Assembly (NCBI GenBank): GCA_036940085.1
Contig: JALLBK010000045.1
Location: 1-30,853, forward strand
DNA: 30,853 nt
Reading direction: 5' to 3'
DNA from: Discostella pseudostelligera
Lineage: Eukaryota > Bacillariophyta > Thalassiosirophyceae > Thalassiosirales > Thalassiosiraceae
Within the stretch, counting starts at the first letter, position 1, and each line of letters opens with the position of its first letter. Under the pieces are notes generated by a model. The model did not search any database and was not told the origin of the DNA. It saw only the letters and a program-made list of their open reading frames with translations. Below, in pieces: positions 1 to 9,624 of the stretch. Position numbers and translations under genes: made by a program.

Positions 1-110
1 GACTAGCAAATGGACGAGACGCAACGGCACTGTTCGAATCGCATCACTATTTCATATCCTTCATCCATCTCAATCAAAAGAGAGTTGTGTTTTGGATTCA
101 TTTCGACTGA
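1..110 (+). pseudogene. Truncated fragment of front-end desaturase (cytochrome b5 part)
   Basis: Bases 1-55 are identical to the reverse complement of 24587-24641, an exon of the desaturase gene in this window. Read from base 3 they encode LANGRDATALFESHHYF, the segment just after the HPGG haem motif. Identity stops abruptly at base 56. The frame then runs through unrelated sequence, which is the first copy of the 38-bp repeat, to a TGA at 108-110. The desaturase body, including all three histidine boxes, is absent downstream, so this is a broken piece. Whether more of the gene lies to the left cannot be seen. Full identity over 55 bp suggests a recent duplication, gene conversion or an assembly join. 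Confidence 0.75.
54..91 (+). repeat. 38-bp direct repeat, copy 1
   Basis: Bases 54-91 are identical to 535-572. The copy starts where the desaturase-identical stretch ends, overlapping it by two bases. Confidence 0.95.
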
Positions 111-534
111 CAACAAAGTAATCAGAAGTAAATGAATACAGATTAGTAAGCACATGAAATCATTAAATTCAATAGTAACTCCATCGAAATGAAGCTCCCA
201 GCCACCATGATGATGTGTCGAAGATCCATTCTCTTCTCGCAAGCATGCTGACCCGGGCGGGAAAAATGCTGCAAAATGACTCTCACAAAATCTTTCACCC
301 ACCCAACTTGAGCAAATTGGCGAGTGTTTTCACAGCACATCTGTAGATTTGATCGCTACACTACCCCAATTTCGTGGTCTTGCACCACCACCACCATCGG
401 CTCTCTTGCTTGTGTTGCCTCCCTCTTTCGCACTCTCTCTGGGCATGCAGCTGCACCATGACGACAAGGCATTTGAAATGGACGGCCACCATTGCATTTG
501 CATTGGATTTTGACCGAGATTGACCGTCCCATAG
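92..534. other. Non-coding stretch between the 38-bp repeats; probable ataxin-2 promoter
   Basis: No convincing gene was seen. Open frames on the minus strand start at GTG or have no recognisable protein features. The stretch carries one GGCGGGAA box (256-263) and a CACCACCACCACC run near 386. It is probably the upstream regulatory region and 5' leader of the ataxin-2-like gene. Confidence 0.5.
256..263 (+). promoter_or_regulatory. E2F-like box GGCGGGAA
   Basis: The octamer GGCGGGAA, reverse complement TTCCCGCC, fits the E2F/DP consensus TTSSCGC. It lies about 440 bp upstream of the ataxin-2-like ATG. The same octamer recurs in most promoter regions of this window. Confidence 0.45.
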
Positions 535-572
535 ATATCCTTCATCCATCTCAATCAAAAGAGAGTTGTGTT
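535..572 (+). repeat. 38-bp direct repeat, copy 2
   Basis: This is an exact copy of 54-91, offset by 481 bp. It lies in the presumed 5' leader of the ataxin-2-like gene, 128 bp before its ATG. Confidence 0.95.
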
Positions 573-699
573 CATCGAGCCTGAGCACTATTATCACCTC
601 TCAGCTGTAGAGGGTAGCGATATTCATCAATTTCAGCAGCAAGCAGCAAGAGTGCACGAGACGGTGGTCAATTCATCATATCAATCGTTCATCATCATC

Positions 700-3600
700 A
701 TGAGCAGCAGCAGCGGCAGTGGTGTGATGAAATCATCAGCGGGTGGGAGCAGTGGTGGCAGTGCATGGTCGCGCCCCCTGAACAATCGAGGACGATTTAG
801 CAACGACAATAGCAGTGGTGGCGGGGGCAGCTTCAATGCCGGTAGCAGTAGCCATAGCGGCGGCGGCGGAGGAGGGGGGCAGCAGCAGCGTCCTCCACCC
901 GGAATGGAGGGCGGCGGCGGGAGCAGCTCTCGCTTTGGTGGCTGGGGCAATCGCGGCAGCAGCGGTGGTGGCGGGGGCGGGGGTAACTCTACAAATGGCC
1001 ACGGGAAGAAGACAACTAACGACAACAAGTACTCCAGTGGCGCCAATGCCAATGCTGCGTCGACCAGCCAACAACAACAATTAACCCAACATCAAATCAT
1101 CCTACGTGAACGATTCATCCACCTTACCCTCTCCATGGTAGGACATACCGTCACCCTAACCACGACCGATAATCACATCCTCGAGGGGATATTCCATACC
1201 TTTACTCCGTTTGATTCTCTCAATGACGATTTGAAGAATAAGTATGTCATTAAGGCATGTCGCACTATCCAGCAAGGCGACGGGGAGATTACTACGAATA
1301 ATAGTGGAGACAAGCCAATCTTGATTGAAGAGGGGGGCACACTAGTCATTCCATCGCATAGGGTAGCATCGGTTCAAGTGAAGAGTATGAGATTGGACAA
1401 TAACAATATTAATACTGGATCGGCTTCTGCTGCTTCACTGGACAATACTACCACGGGGGAGGGTGGCGGTGCCGACACGTCCACTTTTCAAACGGATTCG
1501 CAGATATCGGGGGGGAGAGGGGGTACACACAGCCTAGTTGCAGCTGGGAGTGTCTGGACATCGGCGGGGGATGGAAGTGATGCTACTCTTGGTGGTGGTC
1601 CCTTCCGGCCGAGCACTTCCAGCAGTAGTGGGGGGAAGAAGGGATCCGATTCTCTCAATTGGCGCGCAGCCGCTGCTCGTGGTGGCACCTCCTTATCATC
1701 TACCAAATCCTCCTCTGCGCCATCCACTGGCGTTAGTGGTGCACTGGATGGATCTATTGGTGATTGGGATCAATTCTCCGCCAACGAACGCAAATTCAAT
1801 GTCAAGGCATCGTATGATGAGAATCTCTACACCACCAAATTGGATGTAGCGAATATTGACACTGCGAAGATTGCCGAGGCCGAACGTATTGCGCGAGAGA
1901 TTGAGGGTACGGCGAGTTCGAATATACATGTAGCCGAGGAACGTAATCAGGCGATTCAGACGGATTATGATGAGGAGGACTTGTATTCGGGAGTGTTGAC
2001 AAAGGATTTGAAGGCTAGGACAATTGCGGTGGTTCCGAATGCACCATCATCGACTCCGGCCGCTACGACTTCTACTAGCAACGAGGGAGAGAAGAAGAAG
2101 GGCGGAGCTGTGGTGGGAAAAGTGATGAATTATGCGCAGGCTGCGGCGAAGAAGGGAATGGCAGAAAAGACTGCGAAGCCTCCTACTCCTGCTGCCTCTA
2201 CTACTTCTACAGCTACTCGTCCAGCTTCCACATCCAAGGATGCCGAAAAGGAAACACCACCTGATGGTAAGACTTCGACAACACCTGCTCCGGCTGAGAA
2301 AACATTCGAGCCCGAGAGTGCAGCAGGAAAGCCGAGTGGCGCCGATCCCGAAGTCAAAGCAAGTGATAATGACAATCGCGACAAGGAGGGCGAAACAACT
2401 AAGGATGAAAAGGCCGAGAAGGCTGCCGCTACTGCTACTGCTACTTCCAAACTCAAGCTCAATCCCAATGCCAAGTCATTCACATTCAATCCATCTGCGA
2501 AATCATTTACACCATCGTTTGCTACCCCGGCAGCGTCTCCTATGCCTCCAATGCAGCCGCCACCGCCGCACAGTATGGATGCACCAATGATGGTGCCGTC
2601 TCATCCTCATCCATATGGGGATTATCCTGGTGGTCCTCCCATGATGGGTATGGGAATGGGTGGTCCACAATTTGCTCCCATGCATGGTAAGTTACATTCT
2701 ACGGTTTCATTGCCCCACAGTGAAATATCTTTCTCTAACCATTTTGAATATTCATTGTCATCAAACATAGGTATGATGACAATGATGAATCCTCAACACC
2801 CTCAAATGCGGCAACAGTATATTCCACCGTATGGGCAGCAACCAATGCCACCGATGCCTCCACAACATCAAGTAGTGGCAACTTCTCCTCCGCCAGGACA
2901 AGAGGATAGCACGTCCGTTGGCACAGGAGAAGGTTCGGAAACTCCCGCCGCCCAGCAGCAGGCGCATCAACAACAGGCGCAACAACCTCCTCCGCCTTAC
3001 ATGCAGCAGCCAGGATCATACGGTGTCGTCCCTCCCGGGGGATACCCTGGCTACCACTACGGTCAGATGCCACCCCCCGGGCGTGGAGGTCCTTCCCCTC
3101 CAGGGACTGGTGGTGGTATGTATCAAGGTCCACCGCAGATGCATCCTCATCCACCAATGCAGGTCATGCCGGGGGTGCCTCCGTACGGAGCACCACCGCG
3201 GATGTACCCTCCATCTCAGCACATGATGCAGCAAAATCCGCAGCATATGGGAATGCCATCCCACGCCGCTGCCGCCGCGGCCGGTATGATGCATCGTGGT
3301 GGACCGCCTCCTCCTTACTATGGTGTACCCGGTGGTGGTCCAGGTGGTCCAATGGGCTATGGCGGTGGATATCCACCTCCGCAGCCGCATGGCGCTGGCG
3401 GTGGGGGTCATCCCGATCAGGACGAACACGGATATCGGAATAGAAATAATGGTAACATGCCACAGGGTCGTGGTGGTGGTGGAGTTGGTGGTGGGCGAGG
3501 ACGCGGCAACAAGAGCAATCGTAAATTCGCTGGTGGACGTGGACCTGGTGGTAGAGGATTTCATCATCAAAACAGTTTAGACAGCGAATCGAACGATGCT

Positions 3601-3723
3601 AGTCCTGGTGCAGATGGTGGTGGAGATGGTCATGCTGCCAGCGGTGGGGCGGATGATGAGGCTCCAGCTGTTTCAGAGGGGTCAGCATCTGAGAAGAAGG
3701 CTTCAAATGATACAGCGGAGTGA
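700..3723 (+). CDS. ATXN2: Ataxin-2-like RNA-binding protein (LSm + LsmAD + PAM2)
   Basis: This is a predicted cytoplasmic mRNA regulator of the ataxin-2/Pbp1/CID family, which binds poly(A)-binding protein and acts in stress granules and polyadenylation. The exons are 700-2686 and 2771-3723 (979 aa). The 84-bp intron (GTAAGT...CATAG) is a multiple of three and has no stop, so retaining it would insert 28 residues. I chose the ATG at 700 because the longer frame opens only with GTG. Visible parts: a Ser/Gly-rich N-terminus; an LSm-like domain at about residues 135-230, starting LRERFIHLTLSMVGHTV; LsmAD at about 350-430 with FNVKASYDENLYTTKLD; a PAM2-like motif LNPNAKSFTFNP around 587, followed by a second NPSAKSFTP; a Pro/Met/Gln-rich stretch; and a C-terminal RGG-type region. 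Domain order and motif make the family call firm. Exact targets cannot be inferred. Confidence 0.92.
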   Translation: MSSSSGSGVMKSSAGGSSGGSAWSRPLNNRGRFSNDNSSGGGGSFNAGSSSHSGGGGGGGQQQRPPPGMEGGGGSSSRFGGWGNRGSSGGGGGGGNSTNGHGKKTTNDNKYSSGANANAASTSQQQQLTQHQIILRERFIHLTLSMVGHTVTLTTTDNHILEGIFHTFTPFDSLNDDLKNKYVIKACRTIQQGDGEITTNNSGDKPILIEEGGTLVIPSHRVASVQVKSMRLDNNNINTGSASAASLDNTTTGEGGGADTSTFQTDSQISGGRGGTHSLVAAGSVWTSAGDGSDATLGGGPFRPSTSSSSGGKKGSDSLNWRAAAARGGTSLSSTKSSSAPSTGVSGALDGSIGDWDQFSANERKFNVKASYDENLYTTKLDVANIDTAKIAEAERIAREIEGTASSNIHVAEERNQAIQTDYDEEDLYSGVLTKDLKARTIAVVPNAPSSTPAATTSTSNEGEKKKGGAVVGKVMNYAQAAAKKGMAEKTAKPPTPAASTTSTATRPASTSKDAEKETPPDGKTSTTPAPAEKTFEPESAAGKPSGADPEVKASDNDNRDKEGETTKDEKAEKAAATATATSKLKLNPNAKSFTFNPSAKSFTPSFATPAASPMPPMQPPPPHSMDAPMMVPSHPHPYGDYPGGPPMMGMGMGGPQFAPMHGKLHSTVSLPHSEISFSNHFEYSLSSNIGMMTMMNPQHPQMRQQYIPPYGQQPMPPMPPQHQVVATSPPPGQEDSTSVGTGEGSETPAAQQQAHQQQAQQPPPPYMQQPGSYGVVPPGGYPGYHYGQMPPPGRGGPSPPGTGGGMYQGPPQMHPHPPMQVMPGVPPYGAPPRMYPPSQHMMQQNPQHMGMPSHAAAAAAGMMHRGGPPPPYYGVPGGGPGGPMGYGGGYPPPQPHGAGGGGHPDQDEHGYRNRNNGNMPQGRGGGGVGGGRGRGNKSNRKFAGGRGPGGRGFHHQNSLDSESNDASPGADGGGDGHAASGGADDEAPAVSEGSASEKKASNDTAE
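2687..2770 (+). other. In-frame intron of the ataxin-2-like gene
   Basis: The donor is GTAAGT at 2687 and the acceptor ACATAG ends at 2770. It is a phase 1 intron of 84 bp without an in-frame stop. Removal joins PMHG to MMTMMNP and restores a Met/Pro-rich run. The encoded read-through (KLHSTVSLPHSEI...) is unlike its surroundings, which supports real splicing. Confidence 0.75.
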
Positions 3724-3745
3724 GAATTGCAGATTACGATAGCAA

Positions 3746-3961
3746 ATGAGTAGTTCCCTTTCCCTACCCAACGGTCAAGATTTAAATGGCAAGTGGAATG
3801 CTGCACTCAGTTACGATGTATTGCTAATGCTGACTGGACGTCGTGGAGAACGCTCGCGAGTAGAGTGGACCAATTTAGCAGAGAAAGCAGGGTTTGTTTT
3901 GGAGGATGTTTTATCAACTTCATCTGTTACAGTGGATTTAGCCATTCTATCTCCGAAGTAG
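3746..3961 (+). pseudogene. C-terminal remnant of an O-methyltransferase
   Basis: This frame encodes 71 residues and starts 22 bp after the ataxin-2 stop. The part DVLLMLTGRRGERSRVEW, then a few residues later EKAGF, matches the C-terminal signature of Methyltransf_2-type O-methyltransferases (DxxMLxxxGGxERtxxEWxxLxxxAGF), with Gly-Arg where Gly-Gly is usual. The SAM-binding fold and catalytic His region are missing, and an in-frame TAG lies at 3740-3742 just before the ATG. It is therefore probably a relic left by a deletion or a partial insertion, not a working enzyme. A short independent peptide is possible but less likely. Confidence 0.6.
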
Positions 3962-4046
3962 TAAAGTTGCTGCGATGCATTATGCATTCATGTTCCCAGG
4001 ATGCTACAGAAGATTGTGGCTTTCTAGAGAAAATGTTAACAGCTTA

Positions 4047-5079
4047 TTATTCACTCTCTTCTACCTCGTTCCAACGAGAAGCTATCTTGCGAATATCATT
4101 TCCAATCCGACGTCGAAGCCCCAACGCGTAGGACTCGGGTCCACCGTTCTCCTCGAAATGTGCACGCACGGCAGCCTCATGAAACTCCTTCGTTTCGAGA
4201 TTCGTGGTCGCGAAGTTCCCGTCCGGATGAGGAAATTTTGGCGGCGAGGACGCCAATGCCTCCGCAAATCCCAGCGCAAACAAACCACAATCGTATCCAT
4301 TGTATTGTTGGGGAACCTGGCACTCCTCGACATAGAACACCCCGGGATCTTTTCTCCGCACGGCACACTTGCCATCATCGTCAAAATGCTGAAGTACCGC
4401 TCCAAGTCTCTTGCATGCCCTCCATGCCGCATCTTTATTGTACCCAGCCGAGGAATCAAAGTGAAAAAAGTTCGAAACTAATTCGGCATGATGCCCATTT
4501 CTATTAAACCTAGCATAAACTTCCCATAGTAACATGCTCCAATGGGTTCCACCCCCTGGTTTGGCAAATTCTGCGTTTGATGCACCGAATTGATCACTGA
4601 TTGGGACAAATACCCGTCTCCTCATAATGGTCATACCGCGGTTATTAGTCCACCCGATTCCAGCACACGCCAATGTTGGCAAATGCCATGAAGAATTCAA
4701 GTTGCTCAACTCTTCACTATATGCTTCATCATTCTCGTTGAGTTGATGCATTAAAAAGGAAATCACCGAACTGAATATTAGAGAGAACCAACAAATGATT
4801 TTAGTAATCAATACAGCACAATAGAATAAAGCATCACATGTGTGCAACAAAAACGTACGGATCGAGGAAGGTATTTTCCGAATTACCATCGGTACGGTGC
4901 AGATGGTATTGATCCAGACGTGTCAGATGAAAGTGTATGATAGCATCATTCAACCAAGCTGTTGGTGAATCAAGTAGTGCCAAGTCAGATGGATAGATGA
5001 CTGCATCACAATAGTTGAAGAGCATTTGTTCTTGCTGGTGTTGTTCACCACCGTCATTATCATTCGTCGACTTCGACAT
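4047..5079 (-). CDS. SENP8: SENP8/DEN1-like NEDD8-specific cysteine protease
   Basis: This is a predicted Ulp1/C48-family protease that processes NEDD8 or removes it from cullins. The exons, in gene order, are 5079-4859 and 4770-4047 (314 aa). The intron 4771-4858 (88 bp) has donor GTACGT and acceptor ATTCAG. Splicing gives FLDP|SVISFLMHQL, which aligns with the FISPEVTQFIK region of SENP8. Catalytic residues visible are His150 in GGGTHWSMLLW, Asp179 in FFHFDSSAG, the oxyanion Gln in VPQQYNGYDCG, and Cys235. The early SDLALLDSPTAWLNDAIIHF segment is the typical substrate-binding start of SENP8 rather than of larger SUMO proteases. Insertions of about 60 residues relative to the family lie between these blocks. 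The gene converges on the ataxin-2 gene and shares its 5' region with glucosidase II. Confidence 0.88.
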
Positions 5080-5624
5080 CTTGATTGAGATTAAGAAGCG
5101 ACGAGACGATTCTCGAAGATTCTACTGATAACTGTCAGAGAGGCGCGGCCTGGAAAAAATGCTGGGCAATTGCGTCGGCTCCACGACGATACTGACTATT
5201 AATATCGGATATCCCTCCCTCGCTCTCTGTACTGTTGTTGGGTGAATTTGATGATCGGCCATCGGCAATAGGCGGCCATCGGCCATGGTCATGGATGGTC
5301 ATGACGGATGACGGTATGGCGGCAAGAAAGCCTTCCCGCCAAAACATGGTACACACGCATCTCCCGCTCCTGCCAAAAATATTGGCTGTTGTTAAGTATC
5401 TTTTTTAATTTCAATATTTAATACTAAAATATGCTTAAGTATCTTTTTCAATTTCAAATTTTAATTTCAAAATTCGTTAAGTATCTTTCTAAAGCAAGGT
5501 CTGGCATTGCCGCCGCACCAACAGCAGCATGCAACAGAGGCAGAGAGCAGCAGCCACAACAAGCAACAAGACACATCATCGCCACACTCACAGTCACAGA
5601 CACAGCGCCAGGCCGATCCAAACC
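5080..5624. promoter_or_regulatory. Divergent promoter region, SENP8-like / glucosidase II
   Basis: This 545-bp region holds one inverted E2F-like box (TTCCCGCC at 5333-5340) and a GGCCATCGGC/ATGGTCATGG duplicated patch near 5250-5300. It also has an AT-rich tandem repeat (5391-5490). No gene was seen. Confidence 0.5.
5391..5490 (+). repeat. AT-rich tandem repeat, three units of 42-43 bp
   Basis: TTAAGTATCTTT starts at 5392, 5435 and 5477. The first two units continue with a T/C-rich run and AATTTCAA. The third degenerates after TATCTTTCTAAAG. It lies about 130 bp upstream of the glucosidase II ATG. Confidence 0.85.
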
Positions 5625-8600
5625 ATGACGACCATGAAGATGAAGATGCGGCGGCCACCGCCCTCACCCACCATCGCACTATTCCACTCTCTCTGCGTCC
5701 TCGCCATCCTTATCTATCAACATGGCGTGCCATTTTATCCGGTTGCCGCTGCCTCTCCGTCTGCCATTGGACTGCTAGCCCTCCCACTGGCGCCACTGCC
5801 ATTGCCGTCATTCGCCGCATCCATCTTGCTACTGCCACCATTGGCCATGGCAGTCGATCGATCGAAATTTCGTACCTGTGAACAAACGTCGTTTTGTCGA
5901 CGACATCGTCATGGACGAAGTAGGGCATTGTATGATTATAAGATATTACCCGAGAGTGTTCGAATAGTGCATCAGGTTGGTGATGAAGCTGACAATGATA
6001 GTCGGGGTGATGGAATAACAACAGCAGCTGATTCGTCATCCTCCTCTGATGGAATTGTTGGTGACACTTCGAATAAAAATGCTGGTGGTACTGCTTCTTC
6101 TACTGATGGTGGCAGTAGTGGCGGTGGACTACGATCTAAACTATCACGAATGCTTCCCAAATCAATTGGAATTCTAAATCGAGATGATGCCCTCCCCCAG
6201 CAACAACAGCAGAGAGATACTAGAGATGATCCGTATGTACGTGGTCCATCTCCGTTTTTGACAGCCACTCTTGCCAACGTTGCACCATTTACCTCGACTG
6301 CCTTGACAGCGAGTGTGTATGGCAATTGCAATGATGGTGGTGGTAGTAGCAGCGGTAGTGGTAGTAGCTTTGTCGAGACATTGAATTTAGCAGTCTACTT
6401 GCATGAAGATGGGGTGGCACGGATACGCATTACCGAGATGTTGGACCAGGGTGAGGGAGGAGGACCACGGTCTTCACCACGTTGGACATCAGATGAATTG
6501 GTATTGAATGAACAGGAGATGGTGGGAGTAAATGGGGACACTGTTCGTGTCATTTCTACCAATTCATTGATATCTACTGAGACTGCAAATATGGCATTGG
6601 TATCATCATTGATCGGTCGTGCAGATCTCGAAGGAGGAGTGCTCTCCGATGTTGATAATTTCATCGTCCTTTCCTATGGCGAGAAGATGGACCAATATCA
6701 GCTTATGCTACGTCTCGAGCCGTTTGCGGCGTTCTTCTTCCGTGGAGATACAAATTCTCCACCTGCCATTGTTGCTGGAACCGGTGGATTGACACATTTT
6801 GAAGTTCGACGAAACAAGATGGCATGCCCCAGTAATAATGGTAGTGATGATGTTGAAGGAGGGGGGGGGGTCAGTGACAATCGTAAGCTTACCGAGTTAG
6901 AATTGGACATGTTCGGTGAATCTACCAATGCTGTCGAGGAGGAAGAAGAAGATCGTCACGGTGGGAAAGAAATTGTCGGATACTGGGAGGACGGGTTGGC
7001 AATATATGCCGATGGTACTCGTGAGGAACGCCAAAAGGTGGAAAACGTTGATACTGCAACCAGCAGTGGAGATTTTGATACCAAAGACATGTGGGAAGAA
7101 AAATTCGGTAGTCATGTCGATTCTAAGCCTCATGGGCCAATGAGCGTTGGGATGGAATTGACTTTCCCATCATCTAAGCATTTATTCGGTCTGCCGGAGC
7201 ATGCATCGTCCACGCAACTCAAATCTACCAAGGGGGCCGACGGAGTTTGTCATTACAATGAACCCTACCGTCTTTACAACCTTGACGTGTTCGAGTATGA
7301 ATTGGATGAGACCATGGCTTTGTATGGTCATGTCCCATTTATCGTATCCCAATCGATGACCACGGGAACGGCAGGTGCATTTTGGTTCAATCCTACGGAA
7401 ACATTCGTCGACATTGAGGATGATCCTCAGCTTGGTGGTGGACAGGGCATCGAGGGTGGTGGTGCAACCAAGGCGCATTTCATTAGTGAATCGGGTATCA
7501 TCGATCTCTTCCTCCTTCCTGGACCTGATCCCGCGACAATGTATGCACAGTACGCTCGTCTCACAGGACGTATGCCCCTCCCACCAATGTTCTCATTGGG
7601 GTATCATCAATGTCGGTGGAATTATCGCGATGAGGCGGATGTATATCAAGTTCATTCCAAGTTCGAGGAGCTCGATTACCCCTATGACGTTCTGTGGCTG
7701 GATATTGAACACACGGACGGGAAGCGATATTTCACATGGGATCGAAAGGCTTTTCCAAATCCAAAGGAGATGCAGAAGAAGTTGGGCAGCGATGGGCGTC
7801 GAATGGTGACTATTATTGATCCGCACATCAAGCGAGATGACAATTATTACATCCACAAAGAGGCGACTACGTTGGGGCTGTACATCAAGGATAAGAAGTC
7901 CGAGAATGACTTTGACGGATGGTGTTGGCCTGGGAGCTCGTCATATCTCGATTTTACGACGGAGAAGGTCCGAAGGTGGTGGGCGGAGCAATTTCAATAC
8001 AACAAGTACGTGGAATCCACACCTGAATTATTCACTTGGAACGACATGAATGAGCCAAGTGTGTTCAATGGTCCTGAGGTTTCTATGCAAAAAGATTTGT
8101 TGAACTTGAATAAGTGTGAGCATCGCGAATGGCACAATCTGTATGGGATGCTCTTTCATCGCTCTACATCCGAAGGTCTCATTAAGCGGAACGAAGGGGA
8201 AAATGTTAGGCCATTTGTTCTGTCTCGAGCCTTCTTTGCGGGTAGTCAACGATACGGCGCTATCTGGACGGGCGACAACGAGGCGAAATGGTCGCATTTG
8301 GAAATCGCCGCACCAATGCTCCTCAGTTTGAATGTTGGCGCACTCTCGTTTGTTGGTGCAGATGTAGGAGGTTTCTTCGGGAATACTGATGCTGAGCTCA
8401 TGACGCGCTGGATGCAGGCAGGGGCATATCAACCTTTCTTTCGTGGACATGCCCATCATGATGCCAAGCGGCGAGAGCCTTGGATGTTTGGCGACGAAAC
8501 CACGGCACGGCTGAGACGAGCAGCCGTGGCTCGATACGCTCTTCTTCCTTATTGGTATACGGTATTTTGGCAAGCAGGGGTAACTGGTATGCCAGTCATG

Positions 8601-9375
8601 AGGTAAGTAAAGTCCAGCAGAAAATTATATGCAAAGCCATGCACGATGAATCTAACGTTGAAATATATTTCTTGATGTTACCAGGACTATGTGGATGCAA
8701 TATCCCCAAATACCGGAACTGTATTCCGTAGATGATCAGTACCTTATTGGGTCTGATCTTCTCGTCAAGCCTGTCACGTCGCCCGGCGCGACAACATCAG
8801 AGATCTTATTTCCGTCTTCGGATTGCTGGTACGATGTCAACAGTATGCAGCTCATGAGAGTTACTGGGGATGTCAACACTATTATTCCAGTGATTGTTAG
8901 TAGTGATATTGATACAATACCAGTCTTTCAGCGTGGAAGCTCTATCATCACACGCAAGTTGCGTCTCCGACGAAGCTCTCATCTAATGACCAAAGATCCT
9001 TACACTCTCTTTATTGCCCTTGGCAATGACTTGAAAGCCGAGGGTACTCTCTACATGGACGACGAAACGACGTTTGATCATGAAAAGAGACAAGACTTTG
9101 GGATTGCATCATTTCACTCCAGTTTGGCCGACAATATTGCACTCCAGAACTCTGTCATTCTTGGAAATAATGCGACGATGGTCGCATCGGACTTGAGCAA
9201 TAGAATTGTGGAAAGAATTATCGTGATGGGTGTTCCTACCAAGCCCCGTGAAATAAGTGTGAAGTCTCACACTTCACCTCTTGACTTTCAGTACAACGCC
9301 GAATCAAAAATCTTGGTCATCCGCAAGCCATTGGTGTCAGCACTCGAGCAGTGGACCATATCGATCATTTCGTAG
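5625..9375 (+). CDS. GANAB: Glucosidase II alpha subunit (GH31)
   Basis: This is an ER-lumen alpha-glucosidase that trims the inner glucoses from N-glycans in the calnexin cycle. The exons are 5625-8602 and 8685-9375 (1222 aa). The 82-bp intron (GTAAGT...ACCAG) joins MPVMR to TMWMQYP as in GANAB. The start at 5625 (AAACCATGACG) gives a basic, then hydrophobic signal sequence (SPTIALFHSLCVLAILIY). An upstream in-frame ATG at 5529 would precede it with a His/Arg-rich leader. The family-specific N-terminus DRSKFRTCEQTSFCRR is present. Catalytic residues are Asp807 in WNDMNEPSVF and Asp884 in WTGDN, with GADVGGFFG and FRGHAH after them. It exceeds the usual ~940 aa because of Ser/Gly/Asp-rich inserts near residues 125-165 and 400-425. 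No HDEL-type tail was seen, as expected if a beta subunit retains it. Confidence 0.94.
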
Positions 9376-9599
9376 TCTACACAATAATATAAATTGATGC
9401 AAGAGATAGAAAGTGAGAGTGTGGTGTCTAAGGTGTGAAACGAACGTTAATCTGAATGGTAGGGATGAACAACGAGATGCTGTTGTTCATCATTTCTACA
9501 ATTATCACGACACAGAAGTGTCAAAGCAGAAACCGAAGACGATGAGAAGGGCCTCAAGTTCAGTATAACGAATTGTTAAGGATCCCGTATTACTAGAAT

Positions 9600-9624
9600 G
9601 AACTTGCCAGATGCAAGCAAGTTC
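9600..9624. other. Small inverted repeat at convergent 3' ends
   Basis: GAACTTGC (9600-9607) and GCAAGTTC (9617-9624) can pair around a 9-nt loop. The hairpin lies between the ends of glucosidase II and the HA-repeat gene and just overlaps the latter's stop region. A role in 3' processing is only a guess. Confidence 0.4.

Noticed and set aside
736..1080. Long minus-strand frames opposite the Ser/Gly-rich part of ataxin-2 (poly-Pro/Leu or Ala-rich products)
   Set aside because: They mirror low-complexity GGC/AGC codons of the real gene and have no family features.
6861..6872. Poly-G run in glucosidase II as a frameshift
   Set aside because: The frame is continuous on both sides as written and encodes Gly in a low-complexity insert. 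Length error in the run is possible but not evident.
9600..9624. Rho-independent terminator
   Set aside because: It is an 8-bp stem without a following T-run, in nuclear eukaryotic DNA. It is listed only as an inverted repeat.
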